A stretch of 64,000 nt of DNA. Origin: Tengunoibacter tsumagoiensis (GTDB lineage Bacteria > Chloroflexota > Ktedonobacteria > Ktedonobacterales > Ktedonobacteraceae). The DNA lies in the NCBI RefSeq assembly GCF_003967535.1, contig NZ_BIFR01000001.1, positions 4,587,001 through 4,651,000 on the forward strand. The letters are read 5' to 3'. Below, one piece after another: positions 35,899-44,522 of this stretch. Under the pieces are notes generated by a model. That model was not told the origin of the DNA. It worked only from the letters and a program-made list of their open reading frames with translations, and made no database searches. The translations under genes were made by a program, and so were the position numbers. Every line of letters begins with the position of its first letter. Position 1 is the stretch's first letter.

Positions 35899-36417
35899 TT
35901 ATGAAGCGAGTTCAATCCAATAACGACGCCTGGGAACCGTCGAACCGGTTGGCACCAATGCATTTTCAAATTGTCCCCCATTGGCCTCAATCACCTTACG
36001 GGAAGCTACGTTTGTCTCATCACATGTGATTAATACGCGCCTCAACCCCATCTCTCGCGCTTTCTCCAACCCCAGGCGCAATAGCTGTGTTCCATATCCC
36101 TGCAAACGACGAGAAGGGCGAACTTTATAGCCTATGTGTCCACCAATCCTTAATAGCGTCTCGTTTAATTCAGGCCGAATGGAGACGGTTCCAATATACT
36201 CTTCATCATCAATGAGCCAGAAATCCGTCGCTTGTACACGCTGAGGAGAGAATAAACGCGGATCTCGTCGGCCCTGAAACTGTTGTAAAAAATGACGAAA
36301 ATCTGAACTGACGCGCTGAAAGTTATATTCAAGCATTCGACCTTCAGCCTGAAATTCCAGCAGGCCAACCAGAAAACTCTGCTTATATTGCTCTGAAGGT
36401 TCACTGAGTATGAGCAT
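35899..36417 (-). CDS. GNAT-family N-acetyltransferase
   Basis: A 172-residue acetyltransferase using acetyl-CoA. The pyrophosphate-binding loop is VRPSRRLQGYGTQLL (R/Q-x-x-G-x-G form), preceded by a strand IGGHIGYK and followed by the helix LEKAREMGLRRVLITCD and NVASRKVIEANGGQF, the usual C-terminal half. The acceptor is unknown. GAGGAGG lies 6 nt before the ATG. It is on the same strand as the two ABC ATPase genes, about 150 bp downstream, but may be a separate unit. Confidence 0.87.
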   Translation of the reverse strand: MLILSEPSEQYKQSFLVGLLEFQAEGRMLEYNFQRVSSDFRHFLQQFQGRRDPRLFSPQRVQATDFWLIDDEEYIGTVSIRPELNETLLRIGGHIGYKVRPSRRLQGYGTQLLRLGLEKAREMGLRRVLITCDETNVASRKVIEANGGQFENALVPTGSTVPRRRYWIELAS

Positions 36418-36570
36418 AGAGACCTCCTCATTGGATCTTTTTCTCTCTTTTTTAGAGTCTGCACTTGTTAGTATACGCTATGATGCATACATAAAATAAT
36501 GTCTAATCCAGAGACAGCCCATAAAAAAAGTTCCCCAACCTCTAGAGGATAAGGGAACGCATAAAAAGAG

Positions 36571-37278
36571 CTATTCTTCCTCGTGCCCTTCGCTCATCAG
36601 ACCATCCTGGATCTGGACCAACCGATCTGATGACTTAAAGACTAATGGATCATGGGTTGCAATCAATAAGCCAATGTTGGATTGATGAGAGATATCGCGC
36701 AGAAGGGCTGTAATATCACGACCGGTCAGTGAGTCCAGGTTCCCTGTGGGTTCATCGGCTACAATAAAACGGGGCTGATGCACCAGTGCACGTGCGAGAG
36801 CTACGCGCTGTTGCTCACCACCAGAAAGTTCCATACCACGATGCTTTGCACGCTTAGCAAGCCCAACCTTCTCTAAAGCCTCTTTAGCCTGACGTGTACG
36901 CTGCTCCGAATGAACGCGAGCAAGGCGCAGAGGAATCTCAACGTTCTCCAGGGCAGTCAGAGAAGGAAACAGGTGTGCATTCTGGAACATCATCCCGACA
37001 CTCTCACGGCGCAGGCGAGCACGTTCATTCTCATTCAACGTTGCCAGATCCTTCCCCAGGATCAAGACTTTGCCAGTGGTAGGGCTATCTAACCCGATTA
37101 AAATATTCAGCAGGGTTGTCTTACCAGATCCTGAACGACCCCGTAATGCCACAAACTCTCCCGGCAAGATACGCAGGTCAATTCCGCGCAGGGCATGGAC
37201 TACACCACCACCTGAAGGATAATCGCGTGTAATATTATGAGCTTCGACGATCGTTTCAGTTGCAACTGCTGACTTCAT
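36571..37278 (-). CDS. ABC transporter ATP-binding protein (MacB/LolD type)
   Basis: A 235-residue ATPase with Walker A GRSGSGKTT, signature [15 protein letters not shown] and Walker B FIVADEPTGNLD. The GEQQRVAIARAL/ADEPTGNLD pair is typical of ATPases that drive FtsX-like permeases (LolD, MacB). No permease gene lies beside it. It follows another ATPase gene on the same strand by about 60 nt, so the pair is probably co-transcribed. Confidence 0.88.
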   Translation of the reverse strand: MKSAVATETIVEAHNITRDYPSGGGVVHALRGIDLRILPGEFVALRGRSGSGKTTLLNILIGLDSPTTGKVLILGKDLATLNENERARLRRESVGMMFQNAHLFPSLTALENVEIPLRLARVHSEQRTRQAKEALEKVGLAKRAKHRGMELSGGEQQRVALARALVHQPRFIVADEPTGNLDSLTGRDITALLRDISHQSNIGLLIATHDPLVFKSSDRLVQIQDGLMSEGHEEE

Positions 37279-37340
37279 GAAGTTTACTCTCTTTCATTGT
37301 TAGCGCATCCCAATTCAACAGGTACAGACGCCTGCATCAT

Positions 37341-38249
37341 TCAAGATTCAAGGATTGGCCATAATTCAACATGGTCATCGATAATACGCACTTCTGCACG
37401 TCCCTTAAATGGAAGCTTCTCAATAGCTTCTTTGGGGAGTTGAAGACGGCCAGCACGATCAATCAAAATTGATTCTCGATGCGTACGACTGGAGAGACCA
37501 ATGACAGCACTCGACGTCGGCATATGAGCCTCGACCTTCTCTAGCATCGTCTCACGGCGCACTGTCTCTGTACTGGTTCGACCATCACGAATAGCTATTG
37601 TGCGATCTGCTGCAGCAGCAATGGTGGCATCATGGGTCACTGTAATAATTGTCAGACCCAATTGCTGATTCAATGTTCGAAAAAGCGCAAAGATCTCACC
37701 AGCAGTGACGGAGTCAAGCTCTCCTGTAGGCTCGTCAGCAAGCAAGACCTTCGGCTCGTTGGCAAGGGCAACTGCAATGGCTGTACGTTGCTGCTCACCA
37801 CCAGAAAGCTGAGATGGCTTCTTATGGAGCTTATCTCCCAGACCAACCAGCTCCAGTAACTCTTTCGCTCGCTTCGACCGCTGGGTAGAACCAACACCAC
37901 TGAGCATCTGAGGGAGTTCAACGTTGGCCTGAGCATGAAGCTCTGGTAAGAGGTTGCGACCAGATTGCTGCCAGATCTGACCCACAATCTGACGCCGATA
38001 CACAATACGCTGCGCCTGTGTCAGACGTGTGAGATCATTGCTATCAACAATACAACTTCCAGCACTTGGGGTATCTAATCCACTTAAAATATTTAGTAAG
38101 GTACTTTTTCCTGAACCAGACGCTCCTACAATAGAGATGACTTCCCCAGGATTTACCTCCAGGTCCAACCCTTGCAGTGCTACAACTTCAAGATCTGCAA
38201 CCTTATAGATCTTGACCAGATTATCGCAAAGGACAATAGGATCAGGCAT
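37341..38249 (-). CDS. ABC ATPase with C-terminal AbrB-like domain
   Basis: A 302-residue protein. The ATPase part (1-235) has Walker [10 protein letters not shown], signature [15 protein letters not shown] and Walker [13 protein letters not shown]. The last 50 residues, [19 protein letters not shown] then a short strand pair ending HVELWP, match the SpoVT/AbrB swapped-hairpin pattern (GRI.IPKE...L). AbrB domains bind DNA or mediate dimerisation. ATPases of this class usually lack such a tail. No permease is adjacent. AGGGGGAATT lies before the ATG. Confidence 0.83.
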   Translation of the reverse strand: MPDPIVLCDNLVKIYKVADLEVVALQGLDLEVNPGEVISIVGASGSGKSTLLNILSGLDTPSAGSCIVDSNDLTRLTQAQRIVYRRQIVGQIWQQSGRNLLPELHAQANVELPQMLSGVGSTQRSKRAKELLELVGLGDKLHKKPSQLSGGEQQRTAIAVALANEPKVLLADEPTGELDSVTAGEIFALFRTLNQQLGLTIITVTHDATIAAAADRTIAIRDGRTSTETVRRETMLEKVEAHMPTSSAVIGLSSRTHRESILIDRAGRLQLPKEAIEKLPFKGRAEVRIIDDHVELWPILES

Positions 38250-38954
38250 GACAATTCCCCCTATCCAAAATTATTCAATATCGCCAGGGACTTACAGCTC
38301 ACTACGCGCATACCATCAAAGTCATTGGTAATGAAGCACTCTTTCTCATTCTTCTGCTCTACTCCCACTCTTTTATCGAAATATCAGGATGCTTCGACTC
38401 ATATGACCAGATTATTTCAACAAGTAGCTCGCTTCCCACTCTACTCTATCCAGGTATGATGCAAAGGAAAACATGGCGGGAAATGAAAGAGTTCACGTAA
38501 ATAATACACTATTCCCTTGCCAAATTGCTATGAACCGAAATCTCCTTCTCCAGAAAATGCGCATTGATAGAAAGCAGTCTGATTATTCTACCATGGCTAT
38601 TTTCAATGCTTCTTCTGTTCTACCTGTAGAACACAAAAAAATTGATTATGGATGTATGACATATGGCAGGGCTCATCTCTCGATGAGATTTTTGGCTTGA
38701 ACGGAATCTTTGCAGCAATTTGCAGAATATCTCCAAAATTTTGATTTTTTTCTACAAATTAATGTTGATTTTTGTGAAAACATATGGTATTATCCTGATA
38801 TCAAATAAATAAACGCCATTTCAATGATGTTTATTACTCTCTCAAAGAGCGCTCGAGGCTTGCTATCGTTGTCCGCTCACAGGGTAGACGTTCATGAAAA
38901 GGGTTCGCCCCTGCATGAAAACCTCATTTTCAGAAGAAGAGGAAGGCAAATTGT
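38250..38954 (+). promoter_or_regulatory. intergenic region with an extended -10 promoter
   Basis: A 705-bp gap between divergent genes. TTGATT (38765-38770), a 17-bp spacer and TATTAT (38788-38793) preceded by TGG form a good promoter for the DUF2089 operon, leaving a leader of about 155 nt. A 75-codon open frame at 38473-38700 has AAAGGA before it but no recognisable or protein-like composition, so it is not called. Nothing else is seen. Confidence 0.55.
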
Positions 38955-39314
38955 ATGCATCCATTGCTTACGCGTGATCCCGTCAGTGGGGAAGAGATGA
39001 TTGTGACCAGATTGGAATGCCCTGCCAGCGGCATTACTATTGAGGGACGCTTTGAGCTAGGCTGGATCGGGCGCCTCACACGAGAACAGCTCGATTTTGT
39101 TGAGCTCCTGGTAAAGTATCGTGGGAACATTCAAAAGCTTGCTGCTGAGATGAATGTGGCTTACAACACGGCTCGCGGTCGCCTGGATGATATCGTTATG
39201 GCACTCGGTGGCCCACCTGAACACGAAGCTCGACCTGATCGCCGTGTGGTGCTTGATCGGCTCGCCTCAAAAGAGATTAGCGTCGAAGAGGCGATGCGCC
39301 TCCTGAAAGGCTAG
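38955..39314 (+). CDS. DUF2089-family protein with degenerate zinc ribbon
   Basis: A 119-residue protein. The family normally begins with a Cys4 zinc ribbon; here the equivalent segment DPVSGEEMIVTRLECPASG keeps only one Cys, so zinc binding is probably lost. The middle (LTREQLDFVELLVKYRGNIQ and AAEMNVAYNTARGRLDDI) is a sigma-region-4-like helix-turn-helix. The end, KEISVEEAMRLLKG, is a SHOCT-like short helical motif. GGAAGG lies 8 nt before the ATG. First of three genes that all carry this end motif; a regulatory role for the following genes is likely but unproven. Confidence 0.8.
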   Translation: MHPLLTRDPVSGEEMIVTRLECPASGITIEGRFELGWIGRLTREQLDFVELLVKYRGNIQKLAAEMNVAYNTARGRLDDIVMALGGPPEHEARPDRRVVLDRLASKEISVEEAMRLLKG

Positions 39315-39320
39315 GCACTT

Positions 39321-39695
39321 ATGCCCACATCCAAAGAGGAGCGCAATCGCATTCTTTCTCTGGTAGAAAACCAGCAGCTCTCTGCTCTTGAGGCTGCACA
39401 ATTACTAGATACTTTGGAATGGGAACAAGAACGGCCTGTCGAATATAGCCACAAACGCGTCTTACGTGTTCTGACTACCCGGCGCAATAGATACCAGCTA
39501 CCACAAAAACAGGCAATCAGCATTCCTATAAACTTTCTGCATACCTGTCTACGTCTCGGTATACCGCTCTTCCCTCAGTTGGGCATGGAGAGAATACAGG
39601 AGCTATTACAGGCCATTGAAAAAGAACCAGTAGGACGCCTGCTCGACCTGCAAGATCTCGATCAGAGCGAACGAGTAGAGGTCTACCTGGAATAA
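39321..39695 (+). CDS. small SHOCT-like-domain protein
   Basis: A 124-residue protein whose N-terminus, KEERNRILSLVENQQLSALE then AAQLLDTLE, is a SHOCT-like helix pair found in LiaX/YvlB-type proteins. The rest has a basic patch and the segment ISIPINFLHTCLRLGIPLFP that may contact membrane or protein. It ends in the acidic VEVYLE. It starts 7 nt after the previous stop, with AAAGG upstream, so it is translationally linked. Function unknown. Confidence 0.72.
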   Translation: MPTSKEERNRILSLVENQQLSALEAAQLLDTLEWEQERPVEYSHKRVLRVLTTRRNRYQLPQKQAISIPINFLHTCLRLGIPLFPQLGMERIQELLQAIEKEPVGRLLDLQDLDQSERVEVYLE

Positions 39696-39744
39696 CTTCG
39701 CATTTTTTTTGCCTCTCAGGGTATTGCAATAAAGGAGCTATCAT

Positions 39745-41814
39745 ATGAAACAATCTTTTGCCGCAGAAGGATTACAACAATTTATCCTTGGTGGCATTCA
39801 GGGCGATCTGACCGTAGTCGGAGGTGATCAGAATACGATTCTGATTGAGACCGATGGAAAGATCAATATTGCTCAATCCGAAGGAGCTTCTCTCATTCTC
39901 AATCATTGCAATGATGATCTGCACCTCTCTGTTCCTTTCCAGTTAGCCCTGACGATTCAGAATGTCGCTGGCGATGCAGAGATCTCTCATATTCGCACTC
40001 TGACGGTGCAGAGCGTCAGTGGCGATCTTACATTGAATGATATTGCAGATGAGGCTGTCATCGGACGTGTGGGCAATGATCTTGAGGCTACTCGCGTACA
40101 AACTCTGTCCGGAACTGGCTCGATTGGCAATGATGCTTCTCTAAAAACAATCGAACACGCTACGCTCCAATCTGTTGGCAATGATCTCTCGCTTCTGGAC
40201 ATTGCACATGTTACTTTTGGGAGCATTGGGGATGACCTTTCAGCTCACTCTGTGAAAACGTTGGAAGGCAGTTCCGTTGGCAACGATTGCACCATTGTCA
40301 AAAGCGAGAATGCAGTTGTGATTATCTCTAGCGTTGGTGGCGATCTCACAACACAGGGTCTGGCTCATCTGACCGCTGGCGATATTAGTGGCGATTGCCA
40401 GATTGAGGAGAATGCGCAGGCCAGCATTAAAATTGGGAATGTTGACAGCGATATTACTGTGAATAGTGGATCAGAGGTGCAGTTAGGCCATATTGGTGGC
40501 TCGTGCAAACTCTCCGATATCCAGGGCAATGTTCTCCTGGCTCACAGTAATGATGATGTTCTCCTCCATGGAATTGGTGGATCCATTCAGGCGAGCACAA
40601 TTAAAGGTGATCTCCAGATCCAGGGTGCCCATGGAGACATCCAGGTTGTTGAGGTTCAGTCTGATGCAGTAATCCAGGCGGATTTTCAACCGAATAGCCG
40701 CACACAGATCCGCGCCAAAGGTGATGTACGTCTGATACTACCAGAAGCGGCAAACATCACTATTCAGGCCTCAGTAAAAGGTGATGTCCATGCCAGAGGG
40801 CTGCCCTATCTCCCTCATAACCGTTTGATCCAACTGGTCTACGGCGATGGAGGAGCTCAGGTTGAGCTGTCAGTCGGTGGTGATCTACAGATCGAGACAA
40901 AAGATCTGCCACAAAAGGTATCGCTCGACCAGGATGGAGCGCCATTCAACCATTTTGATCCAGACTCTGACCATTTCGAGCAAGAATTTGCTCATTTTGA
41001 GCAGTTCAGCACAGAGTTTAGTCAACAATGGGAACAGTTTGGCAAGGAGTTAGGGCGCGATCTGGGGCAGATCAGTGAAGAATTAGGCCGCCTGGGACAG
41101 AATTTGGATACAAATATCCAGCAAAATATCCATAAAACTGCTTTTGCGCTACAAAAAAATGTGTTGGAAGGGGTGCATCGCAAACTTGATCAGCAAAGAC
41201 ATAAGTTGGAAGAACAACGCCATAAGCAGGAAGAGAAACGCCACAAAGAGCAGGAGCGTGCTCGCCACTCTGCCAATCGTGCCAATCGTGCCAATCGTCT
41301 AAAAGTACGTATCGCCAATCGCGAATGGCAGATGGATGGTGGACGCATAGACCATTTGATGACTGAGGCACAACGTGCTGCAAATGATGGGATTCAAGGT
41401 GCACTAGAAGCCATGGAGCAGGCTCTCAAAAATCTACAGATTATGCCGCCGATCCCTCCTGTTCCTCCCGTTCCTCCCATTCCTCCTATGCCTACTTTTA
41501 ATCCCGTTTCTTCTGTTCCTCCTGTGCCTCCTGTGCCTCCCGTTCCTGGGGCGATAGAGGCTGCAATTCCGCCGATCCCTCCTGTTCCTCCTCTGCCTCC
41601 GTTTACTATTGCGCCATTTCCACCAGTTGAAGCTGCCAATCACCAGCCACAGCCAGTGAATCCTGAGCACTATCAGGATGAAGAACCAGGCGCTGTTTCA
41701 CATGAAACCCCAACAATTGAACCGGAACAGGAGCGCGAAGCCATTCTTCGTATGATCGCTGAAGGCCGCATCACGCCCGAAGAAGGCGATATGCTCCTGG
41801 AAGCGCTCAATTAA
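39745..41814 (+). CDS. DUF4097-type repeat protein with polyproline and SHOCT-like end
   Basis: A 689-residue protein with no signal peptide. Residues about 1-390 form a beta-solenoid of short repeats with a recurring VGND(L/C) or ISGD pattern, typical of DUF4097. Then come a Phe/Glu-rich segment (HFDPDSDHFEQEFAHFEQF), a Lys/Arg/His-rich coiled coil (about 470-530), a proline repeat of the PPVPP/PPIPP kind (about 565-625), and a final RMIAEGRITPEEGDMLLEAL motif. DUF4097 proteins occur in Lia-type envelope-stress systems. AAAGGAG precedes the ATG. Third gene of the operon and probably its effector; how it acts is unknown. Confidence 0.8.
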   Translation: MKQSFAAEGLQQFILGGIQGDLTVVGGDQNTILIETDGKINIAQSEGASLILNHCNDDLHLSVPFQLALTIQNVAGDAEISHIRTLTVQSVSGDLTLNDIADEAVIGRVGNDLEATRVQTLSGTGSIGNDASLKTIEHATLQSVGNDLSLLDIAHVTFGSIGDDLSAHSVKTLEGSSVGNDCTIVKSENAVVIISSVGGDLTTQGLAHLTAGDISGDCQIEENAQASIKIGNVDSDITVNSGSEVQLGHIGGSCKLSDIQGNVLLAHSNDDVLLHGIGGSIQASTIKGDLQIQGAHGDIQVVEVQSDAVIQADFQPNSRTQIRAKGDVRLILPEAANITIQASVKGDVHARGLPYLPHNRLIQLVYGDGGAQVELSVGGDLQIETKDLPQKVSLDQDGAPFNHFDPDSDHFEQEFAHFEQFSTEFSQQWEQFGKELGRDLGQISEELGRLGQNLDTNIQQNIHKTAFALQKNVLEGVHRKLDQQRHKLEEQRHKQEEKRHKEQERARHSANRANRANRLKVRIANREWQMDGGRIDHLMTEAQRAANDGIQGALEAMEQALKNLQIMPPIPPVPPVPPIPPMPTFNPVSSVPPVPPVPPVPGAIEAAIPPIPPVPPLPPFTIAPFPPVEAANHQPQPVNPEHYQDEEPGAVSHETPTIEPEQEREAILRMIAEGRITPEEGDMLLEALN
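41443..41613 (+). repeat. proline-coding triplet repeat
   Basis: Degenerate CCTCCTGTTCCTCCC-type units encode the PPVPP/PPIPP segment of the DUF4097-type protein. The variation at third positions suggests it is maintained at the protein level. Confidence 0.75.
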
Positions 41815-41836
41815 TCTCGGTAGCTATTACAAACAG

Positions 41837-41883
41837 GCAAAGGCGACTCGACCAGTAGTTTTTTCTGGTAGGGTCGCCTTTGC
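41837..41883 (+). terminator. hairpin terminator after the DUF4097 operon
   Basis: GCAAAGGCGAC (41837-41847) and GTCGCCTTTGC (41873-41883) pair perfectly, with a further ACCAG/CTGGT stem inside. The next 300 bp, to 42192, show no gene and no clear promoter. Confidence 0.7.
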
Positions 41884-42192
41884 TCGGATCTGCACAATGC
41901 CAGTCCCTGCCTGGCAAGATTTCCGATGGAGCAGGAGGTAGACAGGAGGTGGGAATGGCAAGAGATAAAGAAAAATCCGACTTTCCTCACGCTATGGTGG
42001 AGCATTTCTAATCCGTGTAACGTATCATAGGAGAGAGCATGTATGTATCTCTGAGCTGATGTGGATCGTGTAAAAACCAGGGGTATTCAGACGAAAGACA
42101 TACACTGATTTTAAAACGAAAAGGTTGTAACGACCTGTTATAAGCATCACTGTCTAACCCGAAGAGGGGTAGAAAGGTTAAGGACATACGTT

Positions 42193-43146
42193 ATGCAAAA
42201 ACGCCAGTTTGGCAAAACAGATATGCAGATTACACCTATCGGAGTAGGAGCATGGGCCATGGGAGGTGGGAATTGGGCTTTTGCCTGGGGCCATCAGGAC
42301 GATACCGAGTCGATTGCAACCATTAAACATGCCCTCAGTATGGGCATTAACTGGATAGATACCGCTGCTATCTATGGACTCGGTCATTCAGAAGAGATCG
42401 TTGGCAAGGCAATTAAAGGCCGCGAAAAACCATATATCTTTACCAAATGCTCCCTGGTCTGGGATGATAAAGGCGAGGTCACCAATAGCCTGAAATCTGC
42501 TTCTTTACAACGCGAAGTAGAGGCAAGCCTCAAACGTCTGAGCATCGAGGCGATTGATCTCTATCAGATTCACTGGCCCAATCCCGACCCCGATATTGAA
42601 GAGGGTTGGAGCAAGCTTGTTGATCTAAAGAAACAGGGCAAGATCCGCCATATCGGCGTCTCAAACTTTACAGTTGAGCAATTAAAACGTGCCGAGAAGA
42701 TCGCGCCAGTTGAGACGCTTCAGCCGCCTTATTCGCTCGTTCATCCCGATGCAGAAAAAGATGTCTTACCTTATTGTCAGGAACAGAATATTGGTGTGAT
42801 TGTCTATTCACCAATGGCCTCTGGCCTACTCACAGGCCGCATGACGAGCGAGCGTATCGAGAAGATGCCTCAAGATGATTGGCGGCGCAATAGCAATGAC
42901 TTTAAAGAGCCACGTTTGGGACGCAATCTAGAATTAGCAAATCTGCTCACTGAGATCGGCTTCCCCCATAATGTCCCTGCTGGCGTGGTGGCTCTGGCCT
43001 GGACACTCAACAATCCTGCTGTCACCGCTGCGATTGTTGGTATGCGTACGACCGCTCAGGTTGATGAGCTCATACCCGCTGCCGAGTTTCGCTTGAAAGA
43101 GTCTGAGCTGGCTCAGATTGAAAAGTTTCTTCAAGATCATCCCTAA
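42193..43146 (+). CDS. aldo/keto reductase
   Basis: NADPH-dependent carbonyl reductase with a TIM-barrel fold, 317 residues. The catalytic tetrad is visible: Asp about 56 (NWIDTAAIYG), Tyr about 61, Lys about 85 (FTKCS) and His about 127 (YQIHWPNPD). The cofactor region IGVSNFTVEQLKRAEKI and the start FGKTDMQITPIGVGAWAMGG are typical of AKR families close to YajO and general stress protein 69. AAGGACA precedes the ATG. Substrate unknown; stands alone. Confidence 0.9.
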   Translation: MQKRQFGKTDMQITPIGVGAWAMGGGNWAFAWGHQDDTESIATIKHALSMGINWIDTAAIYGLGHSEEIVGKAIKGREKPYIFTKCSLVWDDKGEVTNSLKSASLQREVEASLKRLSIEAIDLYQIHWPNPDPDIEEGWSKLVDLKKQGKIRHIGVSNFTVEQLKRAEKIAPVETLQPPYSLVHPDAEKDVLPYCQEQNIGVIVYSPMASGLLTGRMTSERIEKMPQDDWRRNSNDFKEPRLGRNLELANLLTEIGFPHNVPAGVVALAWTLNNPAVTAAIVGMRTTAQVDELIPAAEFRLKESELAQIEKFLQDHP

Positions 43147-43165
43147 CGTCCCTTTCATCTGCTCT

Positions 43166-43203
43166 ACGACCACCTCTACTATAGCGGTGGTCGTCTCTTT
43201 TTG
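43166..43203 (+). terminator. hairpin terminator after the aldo/keto reductase
   Basis: ACGACCACC (43166-43174) and GGTGGTCGT (43186-43194) form a perfect 9-bp stem followed by CTCTTTTTGG. Confidence 0.8.
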
Positions 43204-43324
43204 GCTCTTACTATATGTGCTATATGCCGATCATAGAATATAAAGCTACCATCATAGAAACAGCCAGTAAGTGGGTCGTAACAGTAGAAGTAGCAGAAGG
43301 TTCGGTACCTGGGAGGGCTTTATC

Positions 43325-43537
43325 ATGCAGCTAAGCGCACGCAACCAGATTAGAGGAAAAATTAAAACGATTACCCTGGGTAGCATAATGGCTGAAGTTC
43401 AAGTTGAACTTCCAGATGGGCAACAGATTGTTTCAGCTATCACCCGCAACTCGGTTGAAACGCTTCAGCTGCACGAGAATGATCCGGTCATCGTCATTAT
43501 TAAATCAACAGAAGTGATGCTCGGGAAACAGGCATAA
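43325..43537 (+). CDS. Mop/TOBE-domain molybdate-binding protein
   Basis: A 70-residue protein that is a single Mop (TOBE) domain: SARNQIRGKIKTITLGSIMA then AEVQVELPDGQQIVSAITR and a final IKSTEVMLGK. Such molbindins store molybdate or related oxyanions as oligomers. GGGAGGG sits about 9 nt before ATG 43325; the frame is open back to 43271 but that extension is unlike the family. No mod transport genes are adjacent. Confidence 0.87.
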   Translation: MQLSARNQIRGKIKTITLGSIMAEVQVELPDGQQIVSAITRNSVETLQLHENDPVIVIIKSTEVMLGKQA

Positions 43538-43589
43538 TCCAGGACTTTGTAAAGCCGTTTTTCTCTTATAGGACACCTTATCAAGCTTA

Positions 43590-44306
43590 TCAGGCCAGTT
43601 TGACCAGCCAATGATGAAACCAATCCCCTATCTGCCAGCCAATGGTCTCACTGACCGTTGGATCAGAGAAAAGAGTGGTGACACCTGGGATCTCAACAAG
43701 CTGCTTCTGGGCTGAAATGGTCTTCATAGCCTCTTGATTCATTTTCATCGCCAGCTCATCCTCTCCCGGCACAATCAGAAGCGTAGGGGCAATAATCTGA
43801 TGGAGATAGGAGCAAGCCAGATCCACACGCCCATTTACTGAGACCACTGCTGTGACTAGATCTGGCCGCTCAGCCGCTGCGATCAAGGCCGCAGCGCCTC
43901 CAATTCCCAGACTCAAATACCCAATTGAAAGCTGCCTGGTTGCAGGATACTCTACTAAATATTCTGCTAGCCCGATAAAACGCTGCCGAAGTAGCTCGCA
44001 GTTGCAAATCGGGGGTCCCATCTGTGACTCTTGCTCTCTCTCTTCTGGGGTAGAGAGATCAACGACAAACGTTGCTAATCCTAAAGTGGAAAAGAAATGT
44101 GCCAGATCAATGAGCCTCTGTTGGGCAAACGTCGATGCTTCATCTGTCTTCTCTCTACAATGACCCAGAAGCACCAGGCCCTGCGCCTCTACCGGTTGGC
44201 TAAGTTGCCCATACAGGTTCATTGCCCCAACTGTGATCTGGAGTGGAATGTTCTGAGCTGACCGGGAAGGACTCTTGTCATGCTTACTGGTCTCCGACAT
44301 CTTCAT
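43590..44306 (-). CDS. dienelactone-hydrolase-like protein, catalytic residues lost
   Basis: A 238-residue alpha/beta-hydrolase-fold protein. It aligns with a family whose elbow reads GASTGAAAAL and whose end reads PGATHLFEEP. Here the elbow is SLGIGGAAAL, with Gly about 134 at the Ser position, and the end is PGVTTLFSDP, with Thr about 211 in place of His. The acid region LLIVPGEDELAMKMN is kept. It is probably not a hydrolase and may bind a ligand or partner. GGATTATGAAGATG leaves ATG 44306 or 44300 as start. Stands alone, convergent with the Mop gene. Confidence 0.75.
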   Translation of the reverse strand: MKMSETSKHDKSPSRSAQNIPLQITVGAMNLYGQLSQPVEAQGLVLLGHCREKTDEASTFAQQRLIDLAHFFSTLGLATFVVDLSTPEEREQESQMGPPICNCELLRQRFIGLAEYLVEYPATRQLSIGYLSLGIGGAAALIAAAERPDLVTAVVSVNGRVDLACSYLHQIIAPTLLIVPGEDELAMKMNQEAMKTISAQKQLVEIPGVTTLFSDPTVSETIGWQIGDWFHHWLVKLA

Positions 44307-44522
44307 AATCCTTTCTCAAAACAACAGTCTCCTGTTGACACGCTCGACATTCAGAAGAGGCCTCATCTTCTTCCGTTTTTTTCGTCAGACAAGGGCTCGT
44401 ATCTGGACTAAACGCAACCCACAGCGGCTCTTCACGTAGATACTACAGAGATGCTCTCTCGTTCAATCTCTATTCGCGTTCTACTTTCACTATACATAAC
44501 CAGAAGAGGTAGGATAACATTC

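Noticed and set aside
38473..38700. 75-codon frame in the gap before the DUF2089 operon
   Set aside because: It has AAAGGA before the ATG, but the composition is irregular and no family is recognised; the operon promoter lies after it.
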